Part shown: in pieces, positions 1-8,770 of the stretch
How positions within the stretch are numbered: position 1 is the first letter of the stretch
Layout of the letters: each line of letters opens with the position of its first letter
Origin: CAWUFC02 sp963921335
Lineage (GTDB): Bacteria; Pseudomonadota; Gammaproteobacteria; Pseudomonadales; Halieaceae
Length of the DNA stretch: 64,000 nucleotides
Assembly (NCBI GenBank): GCA_963921335.3
Contig: CAWUFC020000001.1
Coordinates: 1,984,001-2,048,000 of the forward strand
Direction of reading: 5' to 3'
The notes under the pieces: model-generated
What the model saw: the letters and a program-made list of their open reading frames with translations, nothing else
What the model was told of the DNA's origin: nothing
The model's database searches: none
Program-made: the position numbers and the translations under genes

Positions 1-348
1 TTGGCAGAGTCGCTTGGGCTCGGCGAAGATGACTACGTCATCTGTTTTCAGTCGCGCTTTGGCGCCGCCAAGTGGCTGCAACCCTATACCGATGCCACGC
101 TGCAGGCACTACCTGAGCAGGGGGTGAAATCTGTTCAGGTGATTTGCCCTGGCTTTTCAGTGGATTGTCTGGAAACGCTGGAAGAGATCGCGATGGAAAA
201 CCACGAGCTGTTCATGCAAGCGGGCGGCGAGAGTTATCAGTACATTCCCTGCCTGAATGCTGATCCGGAGCATATTGAGATGCTGGCATCGTTGGTGAGT
301 GACAACCTTGGGGGTTGGCTGCCGGCCTCTACAACTGAAGGACGCTAG
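1..348 (+). CDS. hemH: Ferrochelatase, C-terminal part (5' end outside window)
   Basis: This is the last 115 residues of a ferrochelatase, which inserts ferrous iron into protoporphyrin IX in the final step of haem synthesis. The visible signature runs FQSRFG, WLQPYTD, then VICPGFSVDCLETLEEI and YIPCLN, the conserved end of bacterial HemH. The frame is open at the window edge, so the TTG at base 1 should not be read as the start. It ends at a TAG and meets the porin gene tail to tail with 15 bases between, with no clear terminator hairpin. Confidence 0.95.
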   Translation: MAESLGLGEDDYVICFQSRFGAAKWLQPYTDATLQALPEQGVKSVQVICPGFSVDCLETLEEIAMENHELFMQAGGESYQYIPCLNADPEHIEMLASLVSDNLGGWLPASTTEGR

Positions 349-363
349 ACGCCCTTCCGCAGT

Positions 364-1575
364 TTACAGCGATAGCTCCCACTGAACGCGCAGGCGATGA
401 TCATTGCCGCTCGTGTCGCCTTCCTCAATAGACAGGCGGGAGTAGTCCACGGTGATTTTGTTGCGATGTCGATTGAAGTACCAGTTCGCCGCGACGGTTC
501 CCTCCCAGTGTTCGTCTGAGCGCTGCGGCGTATCCGGATCAACGTAAGCAATGCGACCTACCAGCTCGAGATTGCTTGGCACACGCGCTACCCACTCCTG
601 CAGGAAGCTGCCCACCTGGGCGTAACCGCCCCAGATATTTCGCTTTGCGCCGGTTTGCTTGTCTTTGATGGTTTTAAAGTGCAGTTCCTGTTGCCAGCCC
701 ATGCCTCGATAGTGGAAGGCTGTCTCGAACAGAAATTGCCTTAGCTCATAACTGCCCTGTTTGTAGCCCGGTAACTGGCCGCCGCCGCTGCTGGAAAATC
801 GTGTATAGGGGGAGTCGCCAAGCACAGTGGCCACAGCGAAGGAAGAGATGAGTTTGTCACGACGCAGGAAGTCGGCCTGGCTGAAGGCCAGCTGGTTTCC
901 GCTCGGGTTCCACTGGGCTCTGGCCAGGAACAGTCCGCTCCCTGACTCAGGATTATTGCCCCGGCCGGTGCCGCTCAAATACTGGAACCAGAGACGGGTA
1001 TCGGCGCGGCTGCCTCTAGCCAGTCGCGGGGACAGGCTCAACCCTATCTGCCTGTCCACGGTAAACCAATAGGTCGAAATCGAGCGCTCCGCGAACTGTT
1101 GATTGCCCGAGGAGTCAACTCGTTCCCGGTTGTACTCCGACTTCCATTGCCCCATCCGCATGTCGAGCCACTTATTCAGGGTGTAGGTGAGCCGAAGATC
1201 CAGCAATCGATTGTCGACCCAGTCGTACTCGCTATAGATGACCAGCGGTTTAATGCCCAGTGAACCACCGCCTTTGAAACGACCGCGATTAAAGTCCACT
1301 TCGTCATCGGGCGGATTCTCCAGTTGGTCCAGCGTGGCAAAATTGCCTGGCAAGCTGTCATAGCGGGTTTGCATGCGAAACCCCAACCACAGGTCAGTCT
1401 CAGAGGTGGGCGATTGGTATTGCAGGCCCTTGGGGCCATAAAAACCATTGTCCGTCAGTGGGTATGTTGTCTCGGCACGCTCATCTCCGGGGAACACGTC
1501 GGGCTTGTAAGGCTCATCTGCCAGGCAAGGCAGGCAGAGCAGGGCGGTCAAAAGCAGGTTGGTATGACGCGTCAT
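364..1575 (-). CDS. Outer-membrane porin, phosphate-selective porin O/P type
   Basis: 403 residues starting with a short signal peptide (hydrophobic to about residue 19, cleavage near CLADE). The rest has alternating aromatic and polar strands typical of a 16-stranded beta-barrel, and the last residues (RVQWELSL) are the usual outer-membrane C-terminal strand. The overall look (WLGFRMQTRYD, GQWKSEYNRERVDSSG, FNRHRNKITVDYSRL) fits the porin O/P family, which passes phosphate, polyphosphate or other anions. The gene starts 33 bases after uup, so it may be co-transcribed with it. No strong ribosome binding site is visible. Substrate is not predictable from sequence. Confidence 0.75.
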   Translation of the reverse strand: MTRHTNLLLTALLCLPCLADEPYKPDVFPGDERAETTYPLTDNGFYGPKGLQYQSPTSETDLWLGFRMQTRYDSLPGNFATLDQLENPPDDEVDFNRGRFKGGGSLGIKPLVIYSEYDWVDNRLLDLRLTYTLNKWLDMRMGQWKSEYNRERVDSSGNQQFAERSISTYWFTVDRQIGLSLSPRLARGSRADTRLWFQYLSGTGRGNNPESGSGLFLARAQWNPSGNQLAFSQADFLRRDKLISSFAVATVLGDSPYTRFSSSGGGQLPGYKQGSYELRQFLFETAFHYRGMGWQQELHFKTIKDKQTGAKRNIWGGYAQVGSFLQEWVARVPSNLELVGRIAYVDPDTPQRSDEHWEGTVAANWYFNRHRNKITVDYSRLSIEEGDTSGNDHRLRVQWELSL

Positions 1576-1608
1576 GGGCCGATTGTACGCATCAGTTGGG
1601 CGCCGACG

Positions 1609-3498
1609 CTATTCCCCGTCCAGTTCAGCCCAACGCTCGTAGGCTTGCTCCAGCTCTGACTGCAGGTCGCTGAGGGCGGCCAGCCTCGCATTTGTATGCT
1701 CGTGGTCCTGCTGGTAGAAATCTGGCGCGGCGAGTTCTGCTTCCAGGTCAGTCTGCTGTTTTTCAAGTTCTTCGATGCGTGCGGGCAGGGCGTCTAACTC
1801 TCGCTGATCTTTGTATGAGAGCTTGTTGCCTTTGCGTGTATTTGCAGCATTGGACTGTTGTTTCTGGGGTTCTGGTGCTGGGATGGCTTTAGCTTCCGTC
1901 GGCTCAGGCTCCCGGGTCAGCCAGGTGCCCCCACGGGCCACCCAGTCGCTATAGCCGCCAGCGTATTCAACCACACGACCGGGCTCTTCAAACACCAGCA
2001 CGCTGGTGACCACCTGGTCCATAAAGTTGCGGTCATGACTGACCAACAATACGGTGCCCTGATAGTCGATCAGTATCTCCTCAAGCAGCTCCAGCGTTTC
2101 TATATCCAGGTCATTGGTGGGTTCATCCAATACCAGCAGATTGCTCGGCTTGCTGAATAGGCGCGCCAGAATGGCGCGATTTTGCTCGCCCCCTGATAAG
2201 GCGCCGGCTGGTGTCCTCACCCGGTCCGGAGTAAACAGAAAGTCGCCAAGATAGGAGATGGCATGCCGGCGCTTGCCGTTGATCTCGATAAATTCCTGGC
2301 CGCCACAGATGTTGTCGATCAGGTTTTGCTCGGGATCAAGCTGCTCGCGCAGTTGTTCGAAGTAGGCAATCTCCAGCTGGGTGCCCAGTTTCACACTGCC
2401 AGTGTGGGGTGGCAGCTCACCCAGCAATAGCTTGATCAACGTTGATTTGCCGGCGCCGTTGGGGCCTATGATGCCAATTCGGTCCCCGCGAGTAATCAGT
2501 AAATCCAGGGGTTGGATAATGGTTTCGCCGCCCAGTTCGATGCTCGCCTGATGCAGCTCGGCAACCCGCTTGCCTGAGCGCGTGCTGTCTTCGGCCTTGA
2601 AGTCTGCCTTGCCCAGCTGGTCCCTGCGGGCGCGACGCTCTTCCCGCATGGCTTTGAGTGCCCTGACCCGGCCTTCATTGCGAGTACGGCGGGCTTTGAT
2701 GCCCTGGCGAATCCATTTTTCTTCCTCCGCCAGGCGCTTGTCGAAGAGGGCGTTTTCTTTTTCTTCAGCCGCAAGTGCCTGCTCCCGGAATCGCAGGAAA
2801 TCCTGGTAGCTCGCCTGCCACTGGCGCAGGTGACCGCGATCAAGCTCGGCGATGATATTGGTGGTGTTTTGCAGAAAACTGCGATCGTGGGTGATCAAAA
2901 CCAGTGCGCCAGCAAAGTCTTTGGTTTGCCGTTCCAGCCATTCGATTGCCGGAATATCCAGATGGTTGGTGGGCTCGTCCAGCAGCAGTATGTCGGGGTC
3001 GCTGACCAGGGCGCGGCCCAGGGCGACCCTTCTGCGCCAGCCCCCGGACAGTTCTGACATCGGGCTGTCGGCCGGTAGCTCCAGCTGACTGATAATGGAT
3101 TCAACCTTTTGCTGGAAGCGCCAACCGTCAGCGGCCTCAAGAGCTGACTGCGCCCGGGCCATGCCCTCCATGTCATTGCCGACGATGCAATGATGGTAGC
3201 GAGCCAGCAATTCACCGAGTTCGCTGAGGCCGCTGGCTACCACGTCATACACGTCGACCTCGTCTGCATCCGGCAAGTTCTGGTCCAGATAGGCCAGCTT
3301 TACCCCGTCAGACACGCGGCGCTCGCCAGATTCCAGCTGGATATCCCCCAGCAATACTTTGAGCAGAGTTGATTTGCCAGCGCCATTGCGGCCGAGCAGG
3401 CCAATGCGATCGCCCCGATTGATCGTGAGCTCGACCTCGTCGAGCAGTATCTGGGTGCCATAGTGCAGGCTGGCGGCCTCTAATCTGAGCAGGGTCAC
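1609..3498 (-). CDS. uup: ABC-F family ATPase Uup
   Basis: 629 residues with two ABC ATPase domains and no membrane part. Domain 1 has Walker A GRNGAGKST near residue 36 and signature LSGGWRRRVALGRAL. Domain 2 has GPNGAGKST near residue 345 and signature LSGGEQNRA. A charged linker (about 240-310) joins them, and the last 80 residues form a coiled coil, the DNA/ribosome-contacting domain that separates Uup from other ABC-F proteins. Length matches E. coli Uup (about 635). ABC-F proteins act on the ribosome, and Uup also affects precise transposon excision. The start is GTG at 3498 without a good Shine-Dalgarno. Confidence 0.92.
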   Translation of the reverse strand: MTLLRLEAASLHYGTQILLDEVELTINRGDRIGLLGRNGAGKSTLLKVLLGDIQLESGERRVSDGVKLAYLDQNLPDADEVDVYDVVASGLSELGELLARYHHCIVGNDMEGMARAQSALEAADGWRFQQKVESIISQLELPADSPMSELSGGWRRRVALGRALVSDPDILLLDEPTNHLDIPAIEWLERQTKDFAGALVLITHDRSFLQNTTNIIAELDRGHLRQWQASYQDFLRFREQALAAEEKENALFDKRLAEEEKWIRQGIKARRTRNEGRVRALKAMREERRARRDQLGKADFKAEDSTRSGKRVAELHQASIELGGETIIQPLDLLITRGDRIGIIGPNGAGKSTLIKLLLGELPPHTGSVKLGTQLEIAYFEQLREQLDPEQNLIDNICGGQEFIEINGKRRHAISYLGDFLFTPDRVRTPAGALSGGEQNRAILARLFSKPSNLLVLDEPTNDLDIETLELLEEILIDYQGTVLLVSHDRNFMDQVVTSVLVFEEPGRVVEYAGGYSDWVARGGTWLTREPEPTEAKAIPAPEPQKQQSNAANTRKGNKLSYKDQRELDALPARIEELEKQQTDLEAELAAPDFYQQDHEHTNARLAALSDLQSELEQAYERWAELDGE

Positions 3499-3657
3499 GT
3501 GATATCAGTTCTGGTAGAGCGGATGGTTTGAAGAAGCTCGCGAATTTTGCCCAATTATGACCCCCCCGTACACTGTTTTTGGCCGATGCGGGTATCGTGC
3601 TGGCCCTTGCTTTAGGCTAATCTTGAGCGCTTTGAGAGAATTGAACGGAGTAATGTG

Positions 3658-4433
3658 ATGGCTTACACGGGTAAATCAGCGCTGGTTACGGGTGGTGGCA
3701 GCGGCATGGGGCGCCTTGCAGCGCAGCAATTCGCCGAGGCCGGCGCACAGGTGGCTATCCTGGACGTGAATGAAGCGGGCATGCAGGAAACTGCCGAGGG
3801 CCGCGACAATATTCACTGCTACACCGTGGATATCACAAATTACGATGCAGTCACCGCCGCGGTGCAGGACTTTGAAGCCAAGGCGGGCCCGTTGGACCGT
3901 GTATATAACTGCGCAGCAATCATGCCTTTCGGCAAGCTCACCGAGCAGGATCCCAATGTTACCAACAAAATGATGTCGATTAATTTCGGTGGTCTTGTCT
4001 GCATCACCCGTGCAACCCTGCCAGGCATGGTGGAGCGCGGCAGCGGCGATTTTGTCAGTTTTGCCTCGGCCGCAGGGCTGATTCCCGGTTTGTTGATGGG
4101 GGGTATAACGCCAGTAAAGCTGCGGTAGCCATGTACACCGAGGTGCTCTACCACGAGAACCTCAATTCAGGCGTGCGTTTTGCCTGCGTGTGTCCGCCTG
4201 CGGTAGCGACACCGCTGCTAAACCAGGGCAAGGAAACCGCCTGGCCCAAACTCATGGAAATGAATGAAGGCCAGGAGGCGACTCCGCCGCAGGTCCTGGC
4301 AGCCGTCGAACAGGATCTTGATAAAGGCAAGTTCTGGGTCTACGTCACGGGCCAGACCGGCTTTGGTGCATGGATGCGGCGGGTGTTCCCCAATTTGGTG
4401 TGGAAAAACATCCACAAGATTGAGGGCTGGTAG
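3658..4433 (+). pseudogene. SDR oxidoreductase, frameshifted in a G run
   Basis: A short-chain dehydrogenase broken into two frames. The first part (ATG 3658, GGAG at 3647-3650) carries the NAD(P) motif TGGGSGMG and reads to LIPGLLMGG. It then leaves frame at a run of six G at 4098-4103. One more G restores YNASKAAVAMYTEV, the catalytic YxxxK, and the remaining residues to the TAG at 4433. The restored protein would be about 258 residues, normal for the family. Everything else is intact, so this is either a recent mutation or a homopolymer sequencing error. Substrate unknown. The gene stands between uup and the ABC ATPase gene without an operon partner. Confidence 0.85.
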
Positions 4434-5609
4434 TTAGCTTAGGGCCCTTAGTAGCCCGGTGAGCTGCCGATACAAATCACTGTTGCGCAGCTTCACCGGG
4501 TCGAGCTTTAGCTCCATACCCATCTTGTAGAGCATACGCTCAAAGTCTTCGTGAGCTGAACAAACTGAGTCCCTTTCACCACGCCTGATCAGTTGGGTGT
4601 TCTCTACCCAACTCCATTGCCCACAGGCTTCTTCAATCAGATTCGAAAGAATAGGACGTTTTCCCGGTATATAAATTTCCATACCGAACTCGTCAGCAGC
4701 CTTGGTTTCCTCAATGTAGTCGATTTTTTGTTTCTTGCGCTCAAGCGCCAGATGGCTGCGCAGGCGCTGCATGACCTCAACAGGGTTACGATTGATCGGG
4801 TTCGCACGAATAAGCGTCTCTGGTCTGCCCATGACGGCTGCCAGGTCTGATGTAAGGCGGTCAAAGTTATGGTATTGGTGTATCACCTTCTCTGGGATGT
4901 CTTGCATCACCAATTGACTGTTTTCAATCCATACGGCTCTGTCGCAAAGATCTTTTACCGTATAGGGATCATGGGAAACCACCACTACAGTTTTGTTTGA
5001 GCGCATTCTTGCGCGCATCGCTGCGCCTGATCTCTCTTTGAACTCGTGGTCGCCAACACCGAGTGCTTCATCAATCAGCAGTACGTCGGGATCCAGTTGC
5101 AAACTAACGGAGAAGCCCAAACGCGAGCGCATGCCCGCTGAATAACTGGATAGTGGTTCGTCGATCATGTCTTCGAGACCCGCGAAAGCAATAACATCGC
5201 CTATCTTGGCCTCGATATCTGACCGGGTCATGCCCTGCAGCATGGCGGTGTGAACAGCGTTTTCCCTGCCGGTTAACAGTCTATTAAAGCCCAGTTGATA
5301 GCTAAGCATACTTATACTTTCGGTGCGGCGCTCGATGCGTCCGTGGTCGGGCGAGATAATCCCGGCTATCAACTTCAGAAGTGTGGTCTTACCGGCCCCA
5401 TTACGCCCCACAATGCCAACGGTTTCACCGGGGTAGATCGGAAAGCTGATGCCCTGCAGTACCGGGTGTAATTCGGTCGCAAACAGACTTCGTTTACGAC
5501 GATAACTCAGGCTCACATCCAGCAATTCGATGAGCGGGAGGTCCTGCCTTCGACTGGTATGGTTTGGCTGAACTTGGGGCGCGTTAATGGTCTGGCCTGC
5601 CTGGAACAT
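4434..5609 (-). CDS. ABC ATPase of polysaccharide-export (Wzt/KpsT) type
   Basis: 391 residues. The first 225 form one ABC ATPase domain: Walker A GRNGAGKTT near residue 93, a family-typical SSYSAGMRSRLGFS signature, Walker B DVLLIDEALGVGD and switch SHD. This is the O-antigen, capsule or teichoic-acid exporter subfamily. Residues 230-391 are an extra domain I do not recognise; in Wzt such extensions bind the glycan end. No permease gene is adjacent, which is unusual. The sulfotransferase gene lies 23 bases upstream on the same strand, so the pair may modify and export a surface glycan. Base composition is more AT-rich than the flanks. No clear ribosome binding site. Confidence 0.8.
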   Translation of the reverse strand: MFQAGQTINAPQVQPNHTSRRQDLPLIELLDVSLSYRRKRSLFATELHPVLQGISFPIYPGETVGIVGRNGAGKTTLLKLIAGIISPDHGRIERRTESISMLSYQLGFNRLLTGRENAVHTAMLQGMTRSDIEAKIGDVIAFAGLEDMIDEPLSSYSAGMRSRLGFSVSLQLDPDVLLIDEALGVGDHEFKERSGAAMRARMRSNKTVVVVSHDPYTVKDLCDRAVWIENSQLVMQDIPEKVIHQYHNFDRLTSDLAAVMGRPETLIRANPINRNPVEVMQRLRSHLALERKKQKIDYIEETKAADEFGMEIYIPGKRPILSNLIEEACGQWSWVENTQLIRRGERDSVCSAHEDFERMLYKMGMELKLDPVKLRNSDLYRQLTGLLRALS

Positions 5610-5632
5610 TTAGCGCCATTGTAGCATAGGGG

Positions 5633-6229
5633 CTAGTCCTTCATCGGGTAGCCAAAAAGCTCGAAATCTCGTTTGAAGTGATCATTAATGATCGCGCGAC
5701 TGCGACTGTTTATGGCATCTGCGCGAGATGATTTGTTGTGACTGACATTGATACTCGGCAGTTGGACACAAGGCAGATTTAGTCTCTGACATATTGCGTC
5801 GAAGTCATCTTGCAGCGTTTCGTAACGACCGACGAAGTCCACTAGCTTCTCTCCAGAGTGAGAGTATAGAAAGTCGGACTGCTTCATAAATATCTGACCC
5901 TCGTTATAGCTAAGCATAAACTCGTCGAAGCTTTTGTTGCCGGCGTAGCGATTATGATGACGATGACTCGGATTAGACAGTTGATCGCGCTGTCGGTAGC
6001 GATACCAGGAGTACATCCAGCTATAGGGGTCGCGCACAAAACCGAAAGTAAATAGACTCGCTAGTTCATCCTGTTGAAGCATGCTTGGCAGTTCCATTGC
6101 TAGTGCGTGTTTGCCAAGCCCTGGAATGCCCTGAGAATCTCCATATTTTTGAAGTGCCTGCTCAATGCTGCTGGTTGCAGTTTTTGGCACTGCGATGAAT
6201 AGAAATTTGTGCAGTCTGGAGATGAGCAT
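5633..6229 (-). CDS. Sulfotransferase family protein
   Basis: 198 residues. PKTATSS at residues 15-21 matches the 5'-phosphosulfate loop of PAPS-dependent sulfotransferases, and FVRDPYSWMYSWY near residue 64 matches the 3'-phosphate motif. A His after the first motif (GKHA) may be catalytic. The family moves sulfate from PAPS to carbohydrate or other acceptors; small cytosolic members commonly sit in exopolysaccharide loci. It precedes the polysaccharide-type ABC ATPase on the same strand. The region is visibly AT-richer (about 40 percent GC in parts of the gene by eye), suggesting acquisition. The acceptor is unknown. Confidence 0.8.
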   Translation of the reverse strand: MLISRLHKFLFIAVPKTATSSIEQALQKYGDSQGIPGLGKHALAMELPSMLQQDELASLFTFGFVRDPYSWMYSWYRYRQRDQLSNPSHRHHNRYAGNKSFDEFMLSYNEGQIFMKQSDFLYSHSGEKLVDFVGRYETLQDDFDAICQRLNLPCVQLPSINVSHNKSSRADAINSRSRAIINDHFKRDFELFGYPMKD

Positions 6230-6346
6230 GGCGGCGAGTATAACCCAGTCAACTTTTCGAATCGGCCAGAGAATATCAGCAAGATACGCTCTGACTACGA
6301 GGTGTGGGCTACACTAACAGCGAAACAACTTATCCTGGGTATCATT

Positions 6347-7738
6347 ATGAGCCGTTTATCCCTGTTGGACCTGGGGTTTTTCCTGACCGAGTCCGAGACT
6401 AGCCCTAAGCACGTGGCGGGGCTTTCTATCTTTAAGAAGCCCAGTGGTGCCGGTGCCAACTGGGTGCAAAACCTGGCGCAAGAATACGCCGAGTTTGATT
6501 CACCAGGTGCACCGTTTAACCAGGTGATCGATTTCCGAGCCCTGGGTGGTCCCCGCTGGCGCACCAGCGACGCATTCAGTATCGATGATCATTTGTTTTA
6601 CCACCGCCCCGAGAAAATGCTCAGCGAACGTGACCTGTTCGCCTATTGCTCCGAACTGCATGAGCCGCTTATGGATCGTGACAAACCCATGTGGGAGTTT
6701 CATGTCATCGACCGAGTCAGCGGGGGACGCTTTGCCATCTATAACAAGATGCACCACGCCTACGCTGACGGCGTAACGATGTCCCGCTGGGGCATTAATG
6801 CAATGAGTGACAGTGCCAAGGCCAGAACCCTTAAAGCGCTCTGGAAGCAGCCCGCCAAAGCTGCGGCCCAGGCGGATGAGGCCAGTGAAGCGCGCGAGCA
6901 GTTGTTTGATAGGGTGGTTCGCGGCACCCGGCAGTGGCAGCAGATTATTCGTGGTGTCACAAAACTGACCACTCAGCTGGCGCTGGAACAGTTTGGCCTG
7001 ACCAAGAATGCGGTTGCCTTGCCCTTTAAGGCCAGCGGTGAAACCCCGCTAACCGGCGAAGTCACGGCTGGCCGGCAGTTCGCCACCGCCCATGTCCCAA
7101 TGAAGCAGGTCAACAAGCTGCGCAAGCTGACGCGCTGTACGCTGAACCATGTCGCCCTGACCTGCATTGATGGCGCCTTGCGTCGGTACCTCATGGACCA
7201 CCTGATTGAGTTGGACAGGCCGCTCTCTATTCAAATGCCAGTTAACCTACGCGACGAAAACAACGATGTCAGCGGCAATATGATTGGCATCGTTCTGGTG
7301 GATCTGGCCCCAAGCGATGCTGACCCCTATGCGCGGCTGAGAGAAATCGGTTTTACCTTGCGCAATGTGCGCAATCAGATCGATGGTGTGCCCTCTATCG
7401 CAGTGGCCCAGTACACGGCGGTATTGGCGGTGCTGATAGAACTGATGCAGCTGTTCAAGCTGCACAAACTGTTGCCGGCCATCGCCGATACCCTGGTCTC
7501 CAATGTACCCGGTCCCAGCAAGCCAATGTATATCAAAGGCGCCAAGCTGGAGCAGATGGTACCGATCAGCACCTTGCCACCGGGTAACCAGCTCAACATC
7601 ACCCTCTACAGCTGTTCAGGCACCCTGCATTTTGGGCTGGTGGCCACTGATCAAATGGAACACCTGGAGGACCTGGCCCGCTACATTGAAGAGGCCTTCG
7701 AGGAGCTTGAAGATGCGGTTTACGAACCGCTGTCCTAA
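6347..7738 (+). CDS. Wax-ester synthase/diacylglycerol acyltransferase (WS/DGAT)
   Basis: 463 residues from the ATG at 6347 (the frame is open further upstream, but the family N-terminus MSRLSLLDLGFFLTE begins here). The catalytic HHxxxDG motif is HHAYADG at residues 136-142. Later family blocks are present, including PVNLRDENNDVSGNMIG and VSNVPGPSKPMYIKGAKL. The enzyme joins acyl-CoA to a fatty alcohol or diacylglycerol to make storage wax ester or triacylglycerol, acting at the inner face of the cytoplasmic membrane. It is divergent from the sulfotransferase gene across a 117-base gap and is followed 18 bases later by the MBL-fold gene. Confidence 0.93.
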   Translation: MSRLSLLDLGFFLTESETSPKHVAGLSIFKKPSGAGANWVQNLAQEYAEFDSPGAPFNQVIDFRALGGPRWRTSDAFSIDDHLFYHRPEKMLSERDLFAYCSELHEPLMDRDKPMWEFHVIDRVSGGRFAIYNKMHHAYADGVTMSRWGINAMSDSAKARTLKALWKQPAKAAAQADEASEAREQLFDRVVRGTRQWQQIIRGVTKLTTQLALEQFGLTKNAVALPFKASGETPLTGEVTAGRQFATAHVPMKQVNKLRKLTRCTLNHVALTCIDGALRRYLMDHLIELDRPLSIQMPVNLRDENNDVSGNMIGIVLVDLAPSDADPYARLREIGFTLRNVRNQIDGVPSIAVAQYTAVLAVLIELMQLFKLHKLLPAIADTLVSNVPGPSKPMYIKGAKLEQMVPISTLPPGNQLNITLYSCSGTLHFGLVATDQMEHLEDLARYIEEAFEELEDAVYEPLS

Positions 7739-7756
7739 TCGCTGAAGGAGTTGCAA

Positions 7757-8716
7757 ATGCATTATAAAAATATCGCTGTCGTTGCAGGGCTGAGTGTTGC
7801 TCTGTCTGCACCTGTCGCTGCCCATGGGCCTGATCGCCCACTCAATATCGTGCCGGTGGACGTCATGTTGACTGGGGCTTTTGATCCCTCAAATCCGGTC
7901 GAGACCGAGGTGTTGGAGGGGGGTTTTTATATACTGTTCGGCGTTGGTGGCAATATTCTTGTGTCTTCCGGAGAGGATGGCGTGCTGATTGTGGACGATC
8001 AGTTTCCCTTCATGTGGAAGAAACTGGAAAAGGCCATGCGCAAGCAGGGTGATCGGCAGGTTGATTTCATTATCAATACCCACTGGCATTTCGATCACGC
8101 CGACGGAAACCTGGAGCTGGGTAAGAACAAAGACACCTGGATTGTGTCCCAGGCCAATTCAAGGACCATGATGCAGCAGGATCAGGTCGTGGACCTTGTG
8201 GCAGTAGCGATAGAGCAGCCGGCTTATCCAGCACATGCCTTGCCTGATATCACCTATGACACGACCATGCAGTTTCACCTAAATGGTGAGCGGATTGACC
8301 TGCTGCATACCGGGCCTGCCCACACCACTGGCGATACGGCGATTATTTTTCGTGGTCGCAACGCCGTGCATCTTGGGGATGTCTACAACAATGCCGGCTA
8401 TCCGTTTATCGATGCCGGCAACGGCGGCAGCCTCGACGGCGTGATTGCGTTCTGCGAGGCAGTGTTGAATGAGATTGACGATGACACGACCGTGGTGCCG
8501 GGTCATGGCCCTGTCGCCACCACTGCGGATTTGCAGAACTATGTGCACATGCTGAAGACCGTGCGCGGCGAACTGGTTGCCTTGATCAAGGCAGGCAAAA
8601 CTCTTGAAGAGATTGTGGCAGCGGGAGTGACTGCGACCTGGGATGAAAAGATGGGAGATCCAGTGCAGTTCATTGAGCGCAGCTATACCAGCCTGACCAA
8701 ACGCTACCTGCCCTGA
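7757..8716 (+). CDS. Secreted metallo-beta-lactamase-fold hydrolase
   Basis: 319 residues from ATG 7757, which has AAGGAG at 7745-7750; an in-frame TTG at 7751 is less likely. A signal peptide (to about APVAAHG) places it in the periplasm. The zinc motif HWHFDHADG and later HTGPAHTTGD, HLGDVYNNAGYPF and VPGHGP give the full MBL metal site. The pattern resembles subclass B3-like or general MBL hydrolases rather than proven beta-lactamases, so the substrate is open. Close spacing to the wax-ester synthase suggests one transcript. Confidence 0.85.
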   Translation: MHYKNIAVVAGLSVALSAPVAAHGPDRPLNIVPVDVMLTGAFDPSNPVETEVLEGGFYILFGVGGNILVSSGEDGVLIVDDQFPFMWKKLEKAMRKQGDRQVDFIINTHWHFDHADGNLELGKNKDTWIVSQANSRTMMQQDQVVDLVAVAIEQPAYPAHALPDITYDTTMQFHLNGERIDLLHTGPAHTTGDTAIIFRGRNAVHLGDVYNNAGYPFIDAGNGGSLDGVIAFCEAVLNEIDDDTTVVPGHGPVATTADLQNYVHMLKTVRGELVALIKAGKTLEEIVAAGVTATWDEKMGDPVQFIERSYTSLTKRYLP

Positions 8717-8727
8717 ACCTAGAAGCT

Positions 8728-8762
8728 GGAGCCAGATCGGGGCTTGCCCCCGATCTGGCTCC
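8728..8762. terminator. Bidirectional hairpin between convergent genes
   Basis: A perfect 15-base-pair inverted repeat (8728-8742 with 8748-8762) around a five-base loop CTTGC. It lies exactly between the MBL gene stop and the TonB-receptor stop. No long T run follows on either strand, so it may be a weak terminator or transcript-end stabiliser. Confidence 0.75.
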
Positions 8763-8770
8763 GGATTGAT

